Positions 34,746 to 44,192 of a stretch of 64,000 nucleotides of DNA are shown here, piece by piece. The DNA is from JAGNZR01 sp051659505 (GTDB lineage Bacteria; Fusobacteriota; Fusobacteriia; Fusobacteriales; Fusobacteriaceae). The translations under genes were made by a program, and so were the position numbers. The notes under the pieces are model-generated. The model had not been told where the DNA came from, searched no databases, and saw only the letters and a program-made list of their open reading frames with translations. Each line of letters starts with the position of its first letter. Position 1 is the stretch's first letter. The stretch is from NCBI GenBank assembly GCA_051659505.1, contig JBOFOQ010000073.1:1-64000 (forward strand). The letters run 5' to 3'.

Positions 34746-36659
34746 TTAGTTATCAAATTTAACTTTAATCTCTTCTTTCATCATACTAACAAAATCATCT
34801 AATGAATAAGATTCTTGCTCTTGAGAACCAATTCTTCTAACATTTACAGTTCCATTTTCAACTTCATTTTTACCTATAATTAGCTGAACTGGTATTTTAT
34901 ATTTTCCGTTAGCTTCTCTTATTTTATAACCAATAGATTCTCCTCTATCGTCTAATTCTACTCTTATTTCATTTTCTTTTAATACTTTCATAAGAGTTTT
35001 AGCATAAGGAACTACTTCGTCATTTAATGTTAGTATTTTTACTTGAGTTGGTGCAAGCCATACAGGGAAAGCTCCTGCATAATGCTCCATTAGTATTCCC
35101 ATAAATCTTTCAATTGAACCATAAATAACTCTATGAATCATAACTGGTCTATGTTTTTCTCCGTCTTCTCCTATATATGTTAAATCAAATCTTTCAGGAA
35201 GGTTTAAATCTAACTGAATAGTTCCACATTGCCAAACTCTTCCAATAGCATCTTTAATTTTAAAGTCTAATTTAGGACCATAAAAAGCTCCATCTCCTGG
35301 ATTTAATTTAAAAGCTCTACCTAACTTGTTTAGTGCTCCTTCCAGTGCAGCTTCTGATCTATCCCAAATTTCTTGTGTTCCTATAGCTTTTTCTGGTTTT
35401 GTTGAAAGCTCTATTGAATATTCAAAACCAAATAACCCTTTATAGAATTTATCAATTAAGTTTATTACTCCAATTATTTCCTCTTCTATTTGATCCTCTC
35501 TCATAAATATATGAGCATCATCTTGTGTAAATGTTCTAACTCTCATAAGACCGTGTAGAGCTCCAGAGAATTCATGTCTATGAACTATCCCTAGTTCTCC
35601 TGCTCTAATTGGTAATTCTTTATATGAGTGCAAGTGATGTTTATAGATAAGCATTCCACCTGGACAGTTCATAGGTTTTATTGCAAATTCTGTATCATCT
35701 ATTTCTGAAGTATACATATTTTCTCTATAATTAAACCAGTGTCCTGAAGTTTCCCAAAGTTCTTTATTTAACATTATAGGAGTTTGTATTTGGTCATATC
35801 CAGCTTTTACATGTTCTTTTCTCCAAAGGTCAGTTAAAACATTTCTCATTATCATTCCTTTAGGCAAAAAGAAAGGGAATCCTGGTCCATAATCACTCAT
35901 GAAAAATAAATCTAATTCTTTTCCTATTTTTCTATGGTCTCTTCTTTCTGCTTCTTCTAAAAATTTAAGATGTTCTTTTAGTCTTGTTTCATCTGAAAAG
36001 GCAAGACCGTATATTCTTTGAAGCATTTTATTTTTAGAATCTCCCCTCCAATAAGCACCTGCAACATTTTTAAGTTTAAATGTTTTTAGGTAACTTGTAG
36101 AAGGAACATGTGGACCACGACAAAGGTCCATAAATTCCCCTTGCTTATAAAAAGATAATATCTCTCCTTTAGCAATACTTTCAATTATTTCAACTTTATA
36201 ATTTTCACCTAATTTTTTAAAATGCTCAATAGCATCTTCTCTTGTCATTAAAATTCTTTCTATTTTTATGTTTTCTTTAACTATTTTTTTCATTTCAGCT
36301 TCAATTTTTTCTAAGTCTTCATCATTAAACTGAACTTCTGGATCAAAATCATAATAGAAACCATTTTCAATAGATGGTCCTATAGCTACTTTTGTGTTAG
36401 GAAACAATCTAACTACAGCATCAGCCATAAGATGTGCTGTAGAGTGTCTTAAAACATCTTCTCCCTCTTCTGAATCTATCATTATAAATTCCACACTGGC
36501 ATCTTTTTCTAGTACATGGCTCATATCAAATAATTCCCCATCTATTTTAGCTGCTACTGATTTTTTTGATAAAGAATTACTGATTTTTTTAGCAATTTCA
36601 AACATATTTACTGAACTTTCAAAAACTAGTGAATCTCCACTTGGCAATAAAACTTTCAT
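34746..36659 (-). CDS. thrS: Threonyl-tRNA synthetase
   Basis: Charges tRNA-Thr. Residues 1-60 are the TGS domain, then the N2 editing domain with HSTAHLMADAV and the zinc-type catalytic core with GMIMRN, MKPMNCPGG, and the RVRTFTQDDAHIF motif 2. The anticodon-binding domain (AP.QVKILTLNDEV...) ends the protein. The length of 637 is normal. GGAGG precedes the ATG. I looked for a T-box leader, but the upstream gap of 97 bases is too short. Confidence 0.96.
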   Translation of the reverse strand: MKVLLPSGDSLVFESSVNMFEIAKKISNSLSKKSVAAKIDGELFDMSHVLEKDASVEFIMIDSEEGEDVLRHSTAHLMADAVVRLFPNTKVAIGPSIENGFYYDFDPEVQFNDEDLEKIEAEMKKIVKENIKIERILMTREDAIEHFKKLGENYKVEIIESIAKGEILSFYKQGEFMDLCRGPHVPSTSYLKTFKLKNVAGAYWRGDSKNKMLQRIYGLAFSDETRLKEHLKFLEEAERRDHRKIGKELDLFFMSDYGPGFPFFLPKGMIMRNVLTDLWRKEHVKAGYDQIQTPIMLNKELWETSGHWFNYRENMYTSEIDDTEFAIKPMNCPGGMLIYKHHLHSYKELPIRAGELGIVHRHEFSGALHGLMRVRTFTQDDAHIFMREDQIEEEIIGVINLIDKFYKGLFGFEYSIELSTKPEKAIGTQEIWDRSEAALEGALNKLGRAFKLNPGDGAFYGPKLDFKIKDAIGRVWQCGTIQLDLNLPERFDLTYIGEDGEKHRPVMIHRVIYGSIERFMGILMEHYAGAFPVWLAPTQVKILTLNDEVVPYAKTLMKVLKENEIRVELDDRGESIGYKIREANGKYKIPVQLIIGKNEVENGTVNVRRIGSQEQESYSLDDFVSMMKEEIKVKFDN

Positions 36660-36711
36660 AATGTTCCTCCTTTATTTCATATTTTTTTATTTTTTATTTT
36701 ATTTAAATATC

Positions 36712-36740
36712 ATTCTACTACTTTCTTTGAGATTTGTCTA
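36712..36740 (-). promoter_or_regulatory. Promoter of thrS-yebC
   Basis: Minus-strand TAGACA, 17-bp spacer, TAGAAT, about 53-81 bases before the thrS ATG. Each element matches the sigma-70 consensus at five of six positions. Confidence 0.5.
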
Positions 36741-36756
36741 TACTTTCAATAGATAT

Positions 36757-39700
36757 CTAGTCTAGTTCCACATCGTCGGCTTTTATTCCACTCATAATAG
36801 ACCATGTTGGTTTAGTTTTACTCATTGGACCTATGTTTCTTTTTGCACCTAATCCAAATAGTGGCTTATCTGGGAATGTTAACAGTGTAAATTGTAGAGC
36901 AACTTTCCATTCATAGTCTCTAGTTCCATAATCATATTCTCTTAAATATGCAACTGACCATTCATAATAGCCCATTTCTTTTCCTAATTCAATTCCTATA
37001 CTTTTCCCTGATTTCTTTTCATCTTGAAAATATATATGGTCTTTAAGTTTAGCATAGGTTGTTACTCTATATCCTTCACTCGGCTTTCCAATTTTTGCAT
37101 TTAATGCTAACAAGTGTTCTCTTGTTCTGCTGTTGCTCCAGTTTGCTGGATTTTCAATTTCTTCAGAATATGAATATCCAACTCCTATTCTTCTTTGTGA
37201 ATATCCTAAATTTACTGTGAAATCTTCAATAGAGTCTTTTTCTTTATTTTTTTCAATTGTAGAATCAATAGAGAATCTTCTTGTATAATCACCTGTAAAA
37301 GCAACTGGTCTTTTCCACACACTAGTTAAGTCAAATTTAGTACTCTTCCCTTCTATATTTTGGGCTCTTCCTTTCATAATAGAAGAAACTCTGTCTAAAT
37401 CTTCACTAGTTAATTCTTCATAATCTTTATCAAACTCCCTCATGGCATACTCTTTTAAAAACTCTTCATCCATACTTTTATCTAAGAATGAATAGCTAAG
37501 AGAGTAGGTATCAGATGAGTATTTTCCAGTAGCACCTTGACCGTATCTATTTTTTCCATAATTTATTCCATAATTATTTTCATAACGTGTTCCATAGTCA
37601 AAATATGAAGCTCCATAAGATGATTTTTTTATGTCTATCTCTTTTTTATTTAAAGTTAAATTCTCTCTTTTGTCTGTTCCTTCTGTATAATTCAATCCAA
37701 ATCTATCTTTATTTTTTAAATTATATGAATAATTATAAAAATCTGTTTTTATTATTTCTTTTGAATCATCAGTTTTAAGTAATCCTCTATCTTTTATTTT
37801 CCAAATATTAGAATCTATTTTTTCTGTTCTATATGACAAGTTGTGTCTATCTAATCTGTAACTAGCTCCAAAATTTTCTAAAGTTAAATCATTTTTATTA
37901 GATTTTTCTGTGTTTTCACTAGTAAATCTTTTATTTGTTCCATAATTTAAACCTAAAGTTTGTTTTTCAGAAATATCAAAAACAAATTTATTATCAAAAG
38001 CTTCATATTTTCGTTCATTATCATTAGCACCATCTACTAATTCAACTTTTCCTATATATTTTCCCTTAGTATCTCCTAAATTAAATTCAACTTCTTCACT
38101 GAATTTATGAAAATTCTCTTTTGTTCCTAATCTTATGTTTTTTTCATCATATTTTTGAAAACTATAGTTAAACTTATTATCTATATCACCAGATTTTCCG
38201 TCATATAAATTGATACTGTGCTCTAACCCTGCTACTGTTTTAAGAGAAGAATCAATTAATTTTGAAGACTCTACTCCTGTTACACTTCCCTTTTTATAAT
38301 CGTCATAGCGAACTCCTATATAAGGTTTAAATATCCCTAATTTTCCTATTTCTAGTTTTCTATTCTCTAATTTAATCTCAGCAAAAGAAGATTCATTTAT
38401 ATATTTAGTATAAGCTTCCCCTTCTATAAATTTTGTATAGTTATAATAACCATCTCTATCCCAAATTATCTCTTTGGAATTTCCACCGCTAATGGTTATA
38501 AAATTATTTTTATTAGATAGTTCTAACCAACCTTTTTCCTCTTGAATATCTTCATATGCAATATTATTGTATCTATTTAATTCTTTATCTCTGCTATTAT
38601 TATTAACAGAATTTTTTCTAAATGGATCTTCAAATATAGCAAGTTCCTTCTCTGTTTTAAGATTATTGTATCCTGTTTTAAATCTTATATTCTCGTATAG
38701 CTCATAATCTCCCACTGAAAATTCTAACTTTTCCCTGTTATCTTTCTCATATTCTGGAACAGTTAAAAGAGCGTAATCTCCCCTACGACCTACTAAAGAA
38801 TTTTTTATAGGTCTATCAAACATTAGTGGTTTTAAATCAGAATCACTTTCTATAAAAGTAACTGGTCTCCATTTATCACCAGTTTCTTTGTCATAACTTA
38901 AATTTATTTTATTCTTTTTATCTATTAATTCAAAACCAAAATTTTCACTTTTAGATTGTAAATCATCTGGATTGTTTCCTGGATTTATGTCATCTAGCTG
39001 TTTATAGTAACTACTGATTTTATAATCTTTATTTTCTTTAATTAATTTTAAATCAGTAAATAAATCATAGTCTCCTGTATCGTCGTCATCTATTGTGTCA
39101 TAAGCCATTAAATTATAAGTTTTTTTATTACTAACTTGCTTAACTTTACCACTAAAAGTTATGTCTTTTTCTTTCCCTAATCCTTTTAACTCTGTATCTA
39201 AAGAATAAAAATTCAGATGATTATTAGGCTCTGTTTTTTCATCTTTTAATCCTGCCCAGTCATTACTACTAAAATCTTTTATTGTATCATCTAAGCTAGG
39301 TACCATATTATTAGTTGCACTTAAAATATCTAAGTCTAATGTTCCATATTCTCCAGAATAATTGTGAAGAAGATTTATACTATATTTACGGTCCTTGTCA
39401 TCTCCATTCTCTTTTTTATAAACTAAAAGGTCATCTATATTTAATTTTGTTGTTCCATATTTTTCTGTTTCATACCAATTTTCCAATCGCCCTATATAAA
39501 ATCCTGATTGGTCGCCGAACTTTGGAGCAAAACCACCTTTAAATTTATCTTCTTTCTTTCCATAAAGCATACCCCAAGTTGCATAACTTCCAAAATCCTT
39601 ATCACTTCCCCAAACAGGAAAAAGAGAAACTGTAGATCCTTGACGAATATTAGCTCTATACCAAGGAAATCTAAAAGGTAAATAACTTGTTTCCCCTTTA

Positions 39701-40281
39701 TAAAAATCTATTCCTTCTAGTGTTACTTGCTTATCAGGTTCTATACTAATATTTTCTGTTAGTAAATGATAGCCTGCATCTTTTGGATTTTTAGTATTTT
39801 TTATTTTAGGGTCTGTTGTTAGCCAACCATTTTTTATAGTTGCAATTCCGTTATTATATTTAATTAAATCTCCACCGTAGTAGACTCTATCATTGGGGTA
39901 TTCTGCTCCTGTTACCTTCCCTACTGCTACATATCCATAAGAATCATAAAACACTCCGTTTTTACCGTCTAAAGTTACCTCACCATGACTTCCTTCTATG
40001 TAGCTACTTCCTTTTGGATCATATATTTTACTTGTAAACTTTTTATTTAAATAAGCAATATTTTTACTTGTGTCTCTTTTTAAATCTAATATATTTAGTT
40101 TCATATTTCCATAATTTACAATTACACCTTCAGTTGAAACAAAACTCTCATCATTTAGATCTATGTCTACTATATTTTCACCAGATAAAATAGAGGATAC
40201 AATTAGTAAAGCACTTATAAAATAAGCCCTTCTCTTATGTATTTTATATTTCAAATATTTCTTTCCATTCTTTTCACTCAC
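36757..40281 (-). CDS. lptD: LptD-like LPS-assembly outer membrane protein, very long
   Basis: Probable outer membrane protein that inserts lipopolysaccharide. After a signal peptide (about residues 1-34) an OstA/LptA-like beta-jellyroll region with repeated 'GxxYxxG' spacing covers about 40-190. The stretch LPFRFPWYRANIRQGSTVSLFP...GSDKDFGSYATWGMLYGKK is characteristic of LptD and marks the start of the barrel; the remaining 900 residues are Tyr- and Lys-rich beta strands. At 1174 residues it is longer than the E. coli protein (about 780). Residue pairing of cysteines cannot be used because there are none. I start at the GTG at 40281, since AGGGGG lies 7 bases upstream; the TTG at 40308 has no ribosome site. 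Confidence 0.75.
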   Translation of the reverse strand: MSEKNGKKYLKYKIHKRRAYFISALLIVSSILSGENIVDIDLNDESFVSTEGVIVNYGNMKLNILDLKRDTSKNIAYLNKKFTSKIYDPKGSSYIEGSHGEVTLDGKNGVFYDSYGYVAVGKVTGAEYPNDRVYYGGDLIKYNNGIATIKNGWLTTDPKIKNTKNPKDAGYHLLTENISIEPDKQVTLEGIDFYKGETSYLPFRFPWYRANIRQGSTVSLFPVWGSDKDFGSYATWGMLYGKKEDKFKGGFAPKFGDQSGFYIGRLENWYETEKYGTTKLNIDDLLVYKKENGDDKDRKYSINLLHNYSGEYGTLDLDILSATNNMVPSLDDTIKDFSSNDWAGLKDEKTEPNNHLNFYSLDTELKGLGKEKDITFSGKVKQVSNKKTYNLMAYDTIDDDDTGDYDLFTDLKLIKENKDYKISSYYKQLDDINPGNNPDDLQSKSENFGFELIDKKNKINLSYDKETGDKWRPVTFIESDSDLKPLMFDRPIKNSLVGRRGDYALLTVPEYEKDNREKLEFSVGDYELYENIRFKTGYNNLKTEKELAIFEDPFRKNSVNNNSRDKELNRYNNIAYEDIQEEKGWLELSNKNNFITISGGNSKEIIWDRDGYYNYTKFIEGEAYTKYINESSFAEIKLENRKLEIGKLGIFKPYIGVRYDDYKKGSVTGVESSKLIDSSLKTVAGLEHSINLYDGKSGDIDNKFNYSFQKYDEKNIRLGTKENFHKFSEEVEFNLGDTKGKYIGKVELVDGANDNERKYEAFDNKFVFDISEKQTLGLNYGTNKRFTSENTEKSNKNDLTLENFGASYRLDRHNLSYRTEKIDSNIWKIKDRGLLKTDDSKEIIKTDFYNYSYNLKNKDRFGLNYTEGTDKRENLTLNKKEIDIKKSSYGASYFDYGTRYENNYGINYGKNRYGQGATGKYSSDTYSLSYSFLDKSMDEEFLKEYAMREFDKDYEELTSEDLDRVSSIMKGRAQNIEGKSTKFDLTSVWKRPVAFTGDYTRRFSIDSTIEKNKEKDSIEDFTVNLGYSQRRIGVGYSYSEEIENPANWSNSRTREHLLALNAKIGKPSEGYRVTTYAKLKDHIYFQDEKKSGKSIGIELGKEMGYYEWSVAYLREYDYGTRDYEWKVALQFTLLTFPDKPLFGLGAKRNIGPMSKTKPTWSIMSGIKADDVELD

Positions 40282-40330
40282 AAACTTTCCCCCTATAATA
40301 TCTTTCAAAAATATAATTGTTGTAAATTTA

Positions 40331-40645
40331 TTAATATGCTCCTAGCTTCTCTAGTATTTCATCTTTTGATTTAAATCCTATTAAATGATCTATTTGAATA
40401 CCATCTTTAAATATCATCATAGTAGGAATACTTCTAATTTTAAAGTTTGAAGCTATTTCTGGGTTGCTATCTACATCTACTTTGCAAATTTTTATATTTG
40501 TTTCTTGTGAAAGTTCTTCTAAAATTGGTCCTAACATTTTACATGGTCCACACCACTCAGCCCAAAAATCAACTAATACAATTCCTTCTCCTTTTAACAC
40601 TTGCTCTTCAAATGATTGTGTGCTTAAATTTATTATTTTACTCAT
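40331..40645 (-). CDS. trxA: Thioredoxin
   Basis: Small redox protein of 104 residues. The active site WCGPC has Cys32 and Cys35, Asp26 (VDFWAEW) and the cis-Pro (IRSIPTMM) are in place. AAGGAGG precedes the ATG. It is the last gene before the LptD-like gene and the downstream end of the tsaB-tsaE-rfaE2 run. No signal peptide is present, so it is cytoplasmic. No thioredoxin reductase gene is adjacent. Confidence 0.95.
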   Translation of the reverse strand: MSKIINLSTQSFEEQVLKGEGIVLVDFWAEWCGPCKMLGPILEELSQETNIKICKVDVDSNPEIASNFKIRSIPTMMIFKDGIQIDHLIGFKSKDEILEKLGAY

Positions 40646-40662
40646 TTTATTCCTCCTTAAAA

Positions 40663-41364
40663 TTAAATCTTTTTATTTTTTTCAAGTTTTTCTCTTTCAG
40701 CTTGAGTTTTACTTATATAAAATGGTTCTAATGTAATTAAATTATCTTTTTCCTTTTCCAGTGAAAGTTCCGCTAAAATCAGAGCTCTAGGTAGAGATAA
40801 AGCTTTTGATAAAAATATAGCATTCTCCCCCATAATTTCAGTTATTTCATTTTTATAGGCAATAGCTCCGTCTCCTACAAAAATAATTTTGTTGTTTTTG
40901 TATTTAGGTAAAAATTCTAATATTTCTCCATCTAAATATTCTAATTCAGAGTTTAATTTTCCTAGTTCATTTTTACCATATAAACTGTAGTAAACTCTTA
41001 ATTTTCTTGCATCTATCATAGGCATAATCTTTATATTCCTGTCTTCATTAGTAGCAAGGTTTGCTATTACTTCTAATTCATTAACACCTACAATGGATTT
41101 GTTTAAAGAAAAAGCAAGACCTTTAGCAAGAGCAACACCTATTCTTATCCCTGTAAAAGACCCTGGCCCTGTGCTTACTGCCACTGTATCAACATCTTTA
41201 ATGCTCAAGTTTGTTAATTTAAAAAGAGAATCTATTCCCCCCATAATAGTTTCTGAATGATTAGAATTGCTATTAAGAGTTATCTCTCCAACAGGTCCTT
41301 TTTCTTTTAAATAAAGTGCCATTGTTCCTACTTTGGTTGAGGTATCAATTGCTAAAACTAACAT
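40663..41364 (-). CDS. tsaB: tRNA t6A biosynthesis protein TsaB
   Basis: Scaffold partner of TsaD, TsaE and TsaC in making t6A at position 37 of tRNA. The ASKHA-fold start MLVLAIDTSTKVGTMAL and the VSTGPGSFTGIRIGVALAKGLAFSL segment are diagnostic. The length of 233 is usual. The ATG overlaps the end of tsaE by 20 bases, so the pair is translated together. tsaD and tsaC are outside the window. Confidence 0.93.
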   Translation of the reverse strand: MLVLAIDTSTKVGTMALYLKEKGPVGEITLNSNSNHSETIMGGIDSLFKLTNLSIKDVDTVAVSTGPGSFTGIRIGVALAKGLAFSLNKSIVGVNELEVIANLATNEDRNIKIMPMIDARKLRVYYSLYGKNELGKLNSELEYLDGEILEFLPKYKNNKIIFVGDGAIAYKNEITEIMGENAIFLSKALSLPRALILAELSLEKEKDNLITLEPFYISKTQAEREKLEKNKKI

Positions 41365-41806
41365 TTTCTACCTCCTTTTCCAACTCTTTATTTCCATATA
41401 CATTTATTTCTATCTCTCTTTTTTCATCTTCAAAATAACTAAATTTTATCTCTATATATTCTTTAGGAAGTTCTGACTCAATTATATCTGCCCATTCAAT
41501 AAGAGTTACTCCTCCTGAGTTTAAACAATCTTCATACCCCACTTCATACACTTCCTCACCTTTTGTTAATCTATAAACATCAAAATGATATAGAGGTAAT
41601 CTTCCTGATTTATACTCTAAGTAGTAGTTAAAGGTAGGACTTTTTATATTTTCTACTACTCCAAACTCCTTAGCAAATGTTTTAACAAAGGTTGTTTTTC
41701 CTGTTCCTAAATCTCCAATTAATGCTATTACAGTATTTTCTTTTACTAAGTTCGCTAAATTCTTAGCTATAATATTTATTTCATCAAATGTGAGTATTTT
41801 TTTCAT
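41345..41806 (-). CDS. tsaE: tRNA t6A biosynthesis ATPase TsaE
   Basis: P-loop ATPase that drives the t6A complex. Walker A GDLGTGKTTF is at 31-40, ESPTFNYYLEYKSGRLPLYHFDVYRL and YVEIKFS motifs are in place. The length of 153 is normal. AGGAGG lies 2 bases upstream of the ATG spacing region, at the end of the preceding rfaE2 gene. It overlaps tsaB by 20 bases. Confidence 0.93.
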   Translation of the reverse strand: MKKILTFDEINIIAKNLANLVKENTVIALIGDLGTGKTTFVKTFAKEFGVVENIKSPTFNYYLEYKSGRLPLYHFDVYRLTKGEEVYEVGYEDCLNSGGVTLIEWADIIESELPKEYIEIKFSYFEDEKREIEINVYGNKELEKEVENVSFSN

Positions 41807-41814
41807 TAATCCTC

Positions 41815-42279
41815 CTACTTTGAATTAATTTTATTAACTATATTAGTTGTTGATTTCCCCTCTACAAAACTTAAAATTCTAACTTCACCACCATTTTTTT
41901 CAACTACTGCTGTTTCAGGTAGGTCTTCTTTTTTATAATCTCCACCTTTAACATGAATACTTGGTTTTAACTCCTCTATAATCTCCATAGGGGTATCCTC
42001 TTCAAATATCACTGTAAAATCTACTGCTTTTAATCCTGAAAGCATTTCTGCTCTGTCTCTTTCATTATTAATAGGTCTGCTCTCTCCTTTTAGCCTTTTC
42101 ACAGAAGCATCTGAGTTTATCCCTACTATTAGCATATCCCCTTGATTTCTAGCTTCATTCATATATCGCAGATGTCCCACATGAAGAATATCAAAACAAC
42201 CATTTGTAAATACCACTTTTTTTCCTGATTCTTTTAATTCTTCAATAATTTTTTTAGCTAATTCTCTTGAAAGTATCAT
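41815..42279 (-). CDS. rfaE2: D-glycero-beta-D-manno-heptose 1-phosphate adenylyltransferase
   Basis: Makes ADP-activated heptose from heptose 1-phosphate for the inner core of lipopolysaccharide. The nucleotidyltransferase motif TNGCFDILHVGHLRYM (HxGH) and the INSDASVKRLKG and HVKGGDY segments identify the RfaE domain II. At 154 residues it is the single-domain form, without the kinase half found in E. coli HldE. AAAGGAG precedes the ATG. The neighbourhood (TsaE, TsaB, TrxA) is unrelated, although the LptD-like gene nearby also concerns LPS. Confidence 0.92.
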   Translation of the reverse strand: MILSRELAKKIIEELKESGKKVVFTNGCFDILHVGHLRYMNEARNQGDMLIVGINSDASVKRLKGESRPINNERDRAEMLSGLKAVDFTVIFEEDTPMEIIEELKPSIHVKGGDYKKEDLPETAVVEKNGGEVRILSFVEGKSTTNIVNKINSK

Positions 42280-42374
42280 TTCTCTCCTTTTAATTATATT
42301 ATTTATATTTTTCTATTTTTTTTATACATTTTATCGTATATTTAATTATACTCTAAAAATGCATAAAAAAAAAC

Positions 42375-42424
42375 AAAAAAAAATAGAGTTCCAACTAATT
42401 TTATAGTTTAGCTCTATTTTTTTT
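42375..42424 (-). terminator. Terminator after upp
   Basis: A long A/T stem capped by TAGAG/CTCTA, with T runs on both strands, lies 10 bases past the upp stop codon at 42434. The 95 bases from here to the rfaE2 start are A/T-rich and hold a TATAAT (minus strand) with no good -35. Confidence 0.75.
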
Positions 42425-42433
42425 CATAAAATA

Positions 42434-43060
42434 TTATTTAGTACCAAATATTCTATCTCCACAATCTCCTAAACCTGGATATATATATCCGTTAGAATCT
42501 AGTCCTTGATCTATTTTAGCTATGTATATATCTACATCAGGATGCTTATTTAATATTTTAGCTATTCCCTCTGGAGCTGCAACTAAACACATGAACACTA
42601 TATCTTTTACTCCATTTTCTTTTAAATAATCTATAGCATAAACTGCTGAACCACCTGTTGCTAACATTGGGTCTAAAAGTAAAACTTTTCTTTCTGCTAT
42701 ATCCTCAGGAAGTTTACAATAATAATATACTGGTTCTAAAGTTTCTTCATTTCTATAAACTCCAATATGACCTATTTTTGCAGTTGGTATTAAATCTAAA
42801 ATTCCTTCTACCATTCCAAGACCAGCTCTTAAAATTGGTACAATTCCAACAGACTTATCCACCAAAGTATATCCTCTTGTTTCCATAATTGGAGTTTCAA
42901 CTGTAGTCTCCTCAACTTTTATACTTTTTGTAGCTTCATATGTCATAAGTTTTGCAATTTCATTTAAGTTTTCTCTGAATGTTTTAGTATCTGTTGTCTT
43001 ATCTCTTAAAATTGTTAACTTATGCTGAATTAATGGATGATTCACTTCTATTACTGCCAT
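42434..43060 (-). CDS. upp: Uracil phosphoribosyltransferase
   Basis: Salvages uracil by joining it to PRPP to give UMP. The PRPP loop appears as LLDPMLATGGSA and the uracil-binding end as PGLGDCGDRIFGTK; IVPILRAGLGM is also typical. I start at the ATG at 43060 because AAGGGGG is 5-6 bases upstream; this gives 208 residues, the family norm. The earlier in-frame codon lies in the rpmE terminator. It lies between two terminators, so it may have its own promoter. Confidence 0.94.
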   Translation of the reverse strand: MAVIEVNHPLIQHKLTILRDKTTDTKTFRENLNEIAKLMTYEATKSIKVEETTVETPIMETRGYTLVDKSVGIVPILRAGLGMVEGILDLIPTAKIGHIGVYRNEETLEPVYYYCKLPEDIAERKVLLLDPMLATGGSAVYAIDYLKENGVKDIVFMCLVAAPEGIAKILNKHPDVDIYIAKIDQGLDSNGYIYPGLGDCGDRIFGTK

Positions 43061-43090
43061 TTTCTTCCCCCTTACTCTTTTTTTTACAAA

Positions 43091-43114
43091 AAAAAGAGGC
43101 AATTCGCCTCTTTT
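43091..43114 (-). terminator. Terminator after rpmE
   Basis: Stem GAGGC/GCCTC extended by A-T pairs, loop of five bases and T runs, three bases past the rpmE stop at 43117. Confidence 0.85.
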
Positions 43115-43116
43115 GA

Positions 43117-43326
43117 TTATTTAGCAATTTTGAATTTTTTATTAAATTTATCAACTCTACCGTCAGCATCATTAAATTTAGCTTTACCAGTATAAAATTG
43201 ATGGCAATTAGAACATACAGCTATTTTTAATTCTGGTTTTGTTAACGTTGATCTAGTTTCAAATTTAACCCCACAAGTACATTCAACTGTTATTATGTCA
43301 TATTTTGGATGAATATTTTTTTTCAT
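43117..43326 (-). CDS. rpmE: 50S ribosomal protein L31 (zinc type)
   Basis: Ribosomal protein of 69 residues. MKKNIHPKY starts the protein and CTCG and CSNCHQFYTG supply the cysteines of the zinc-binding type. I start at the ATG at 43326; the longer in-frame reading from 43383 would begin inside the promoter's -10 element and is not possible. The promoter, gene and terminator form a single-gene unit. Confidence 0.95.
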   Translation of the reverse strand: MKKNIHPKYDIITVECTCGVKFETRSTLTKPELKIAVCSNCHQFYTGKAKFNDADGRVDKFNKKFKIAK

Positions 43327-43373
43327 TTTAAGTGTCACCGTCCTTTTTCCATTCGTTTTCAATATTACAAGGA

Positions 43374-43402
43374 ATTTTACCATGTATTATTGTTTTTTGC
43401 AA
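43374..43402 (-). promoter_or_regulatory. Promoter of rpmE
   Basis: Minus-strand TTGCAA, 17-bp spacer, TAAAAT, with the predicted start near 43367, about 40 bases before the ATG. Confidence 0.6.
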
Positions 43403-43411
43403 GAATTTTAT

Positions 43412-43440
43412 TTTACTTTCTTTAATTTTTAAGTTATAAT
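43412..43440 (+). promoter_or_regulatory. Promoter of rnhA
   Basis: TTTACT, 17-bp spacer, TATAAT, divergent from and next to the rpmE promoter. The -10 is perfect, the -35 matches at four of six positions. Confidence 0.55.
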
Positions 43441-43490
43441 TTAATAATAAATTATATAAGAAATCTATACAAGGTGGTGCTTAGTTAACT

Positions 43491-44159
43491 ATGGCTTCTA
43501 AAGGTAAAAAGTTTTATGCTTACTTACTCATAAATAAAAATACTCAAGGAATCACAACTTCTTGGGACAACTGCAAGGCTACAGTTGCTGGAACTCTCTC
43601 TCGTTATAAGTCATTCGCTTCAAAAGAGGAGGCTCAAATATGGCTTGATAAAGGTGCTATATATGATATTAATCCTAAGTCAAAAGAGGAAAAAGAAAAA
43701 AAGGAAAAAAAAATTGAAAATAATAAAATTTTGAAAAGTCAATTAACTGAGGGAATTTATTTTGATTCTGGAACTGGGCGTGGAATTGGAACTGAAATTA
43801 GAGTTACTAATTTAAAAGGATTTTCTTTTCTCACTGAATATTTTCCCGATAAAACAAATGAATTTGGAAATATTAATTTGGGAAAAGATAGAACAAATAA
43901 TTTTGGGGAGTTAGCTGCCCTATATTATGCACTGGATATTGCTATTCGTCAGCAAAATTTTGAAGTTTTTGGAGATAGTCATTTAGTTATTAATTTTTGG
44001 TCTTTAGGTAGATCAAAAAAAGAAAATCTTCCTGATGAAACTAACCAACTTATTGAAATTGTAGTTAAAAGAAGAAAAGTTTTTGAACAACTTGGTGGAA
44101 CAGTGAAATTTGTTCCTGGTGATATTAATCCTGCTGATTTAGGTTTTCACAAATCTTGA
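43491..44159 (+). CDS. rnhA: Ribonuclease HI with N-terminal caulimovirus-VI-like domain
   Basis: Cuts the RNA of RNA/DNA hybrids. Residues 4-50 (KFYAYLLINKNTQGITTSW onwards) are the hybrid-binding domain found in eukaryotic RNase H1 and in many anaerobes. A Lys/Glu linker follows, then the RNase H domain with the acidic residues in YFDSGTG, FGELAALYYAL, FGDSHLV and NPADLG. At 222 residues it is a complete protein. The AAGGTGG ribosome site is unusually far (about 13 bases) from the ATG, but no better start exists. It is the only plus-strand gene in this part. Confidence 0.92.
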   Translation: MASKGKKFYAYLLINKNTQGITTSWDNCKATVAGTLSRYKSFASKEEAQIWLDKGAIYDINPKSKEEKEKKEKKIENNKILKSQLTEGIYFDSGTGRGIGTEIRVTNLKGFSFLTEYFPDKTNEFGNINLGKDRTNNFGELAALYYALDIAIRQQNFEVFGDSHLVINFWSLGRSKKENLPDETNQLIEIVVKRRKVFEQLGGTVKFVPGDINPADLGFHKS

Positions 44160-44187
44160 AAAAGAGAAGATTTTTTCTTCTCTTTTA
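44160..44187 (+). terminator. Terminator after rnhA
   Basis: AAAGAGAAGA pairs with TCTTCTCTTT followed by a T-rich run, starting right after the rnhA stop. Confidence 0.8.
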
Positions 44188-44192
44188 TTTTC

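Noticed and set aside
36660..36756. T-box leader before thrS
   Set aside because: The gap to the upstream gene is 97 bases with no T-box-type conserved sequence or terminator hairpin.
43327..43383. Longer rpmE start at 43383
   Set aside because: The region lies across the rpmE promoter's -10 element and before the likely start site; the shorter ATG start gives the standard L31 protein.
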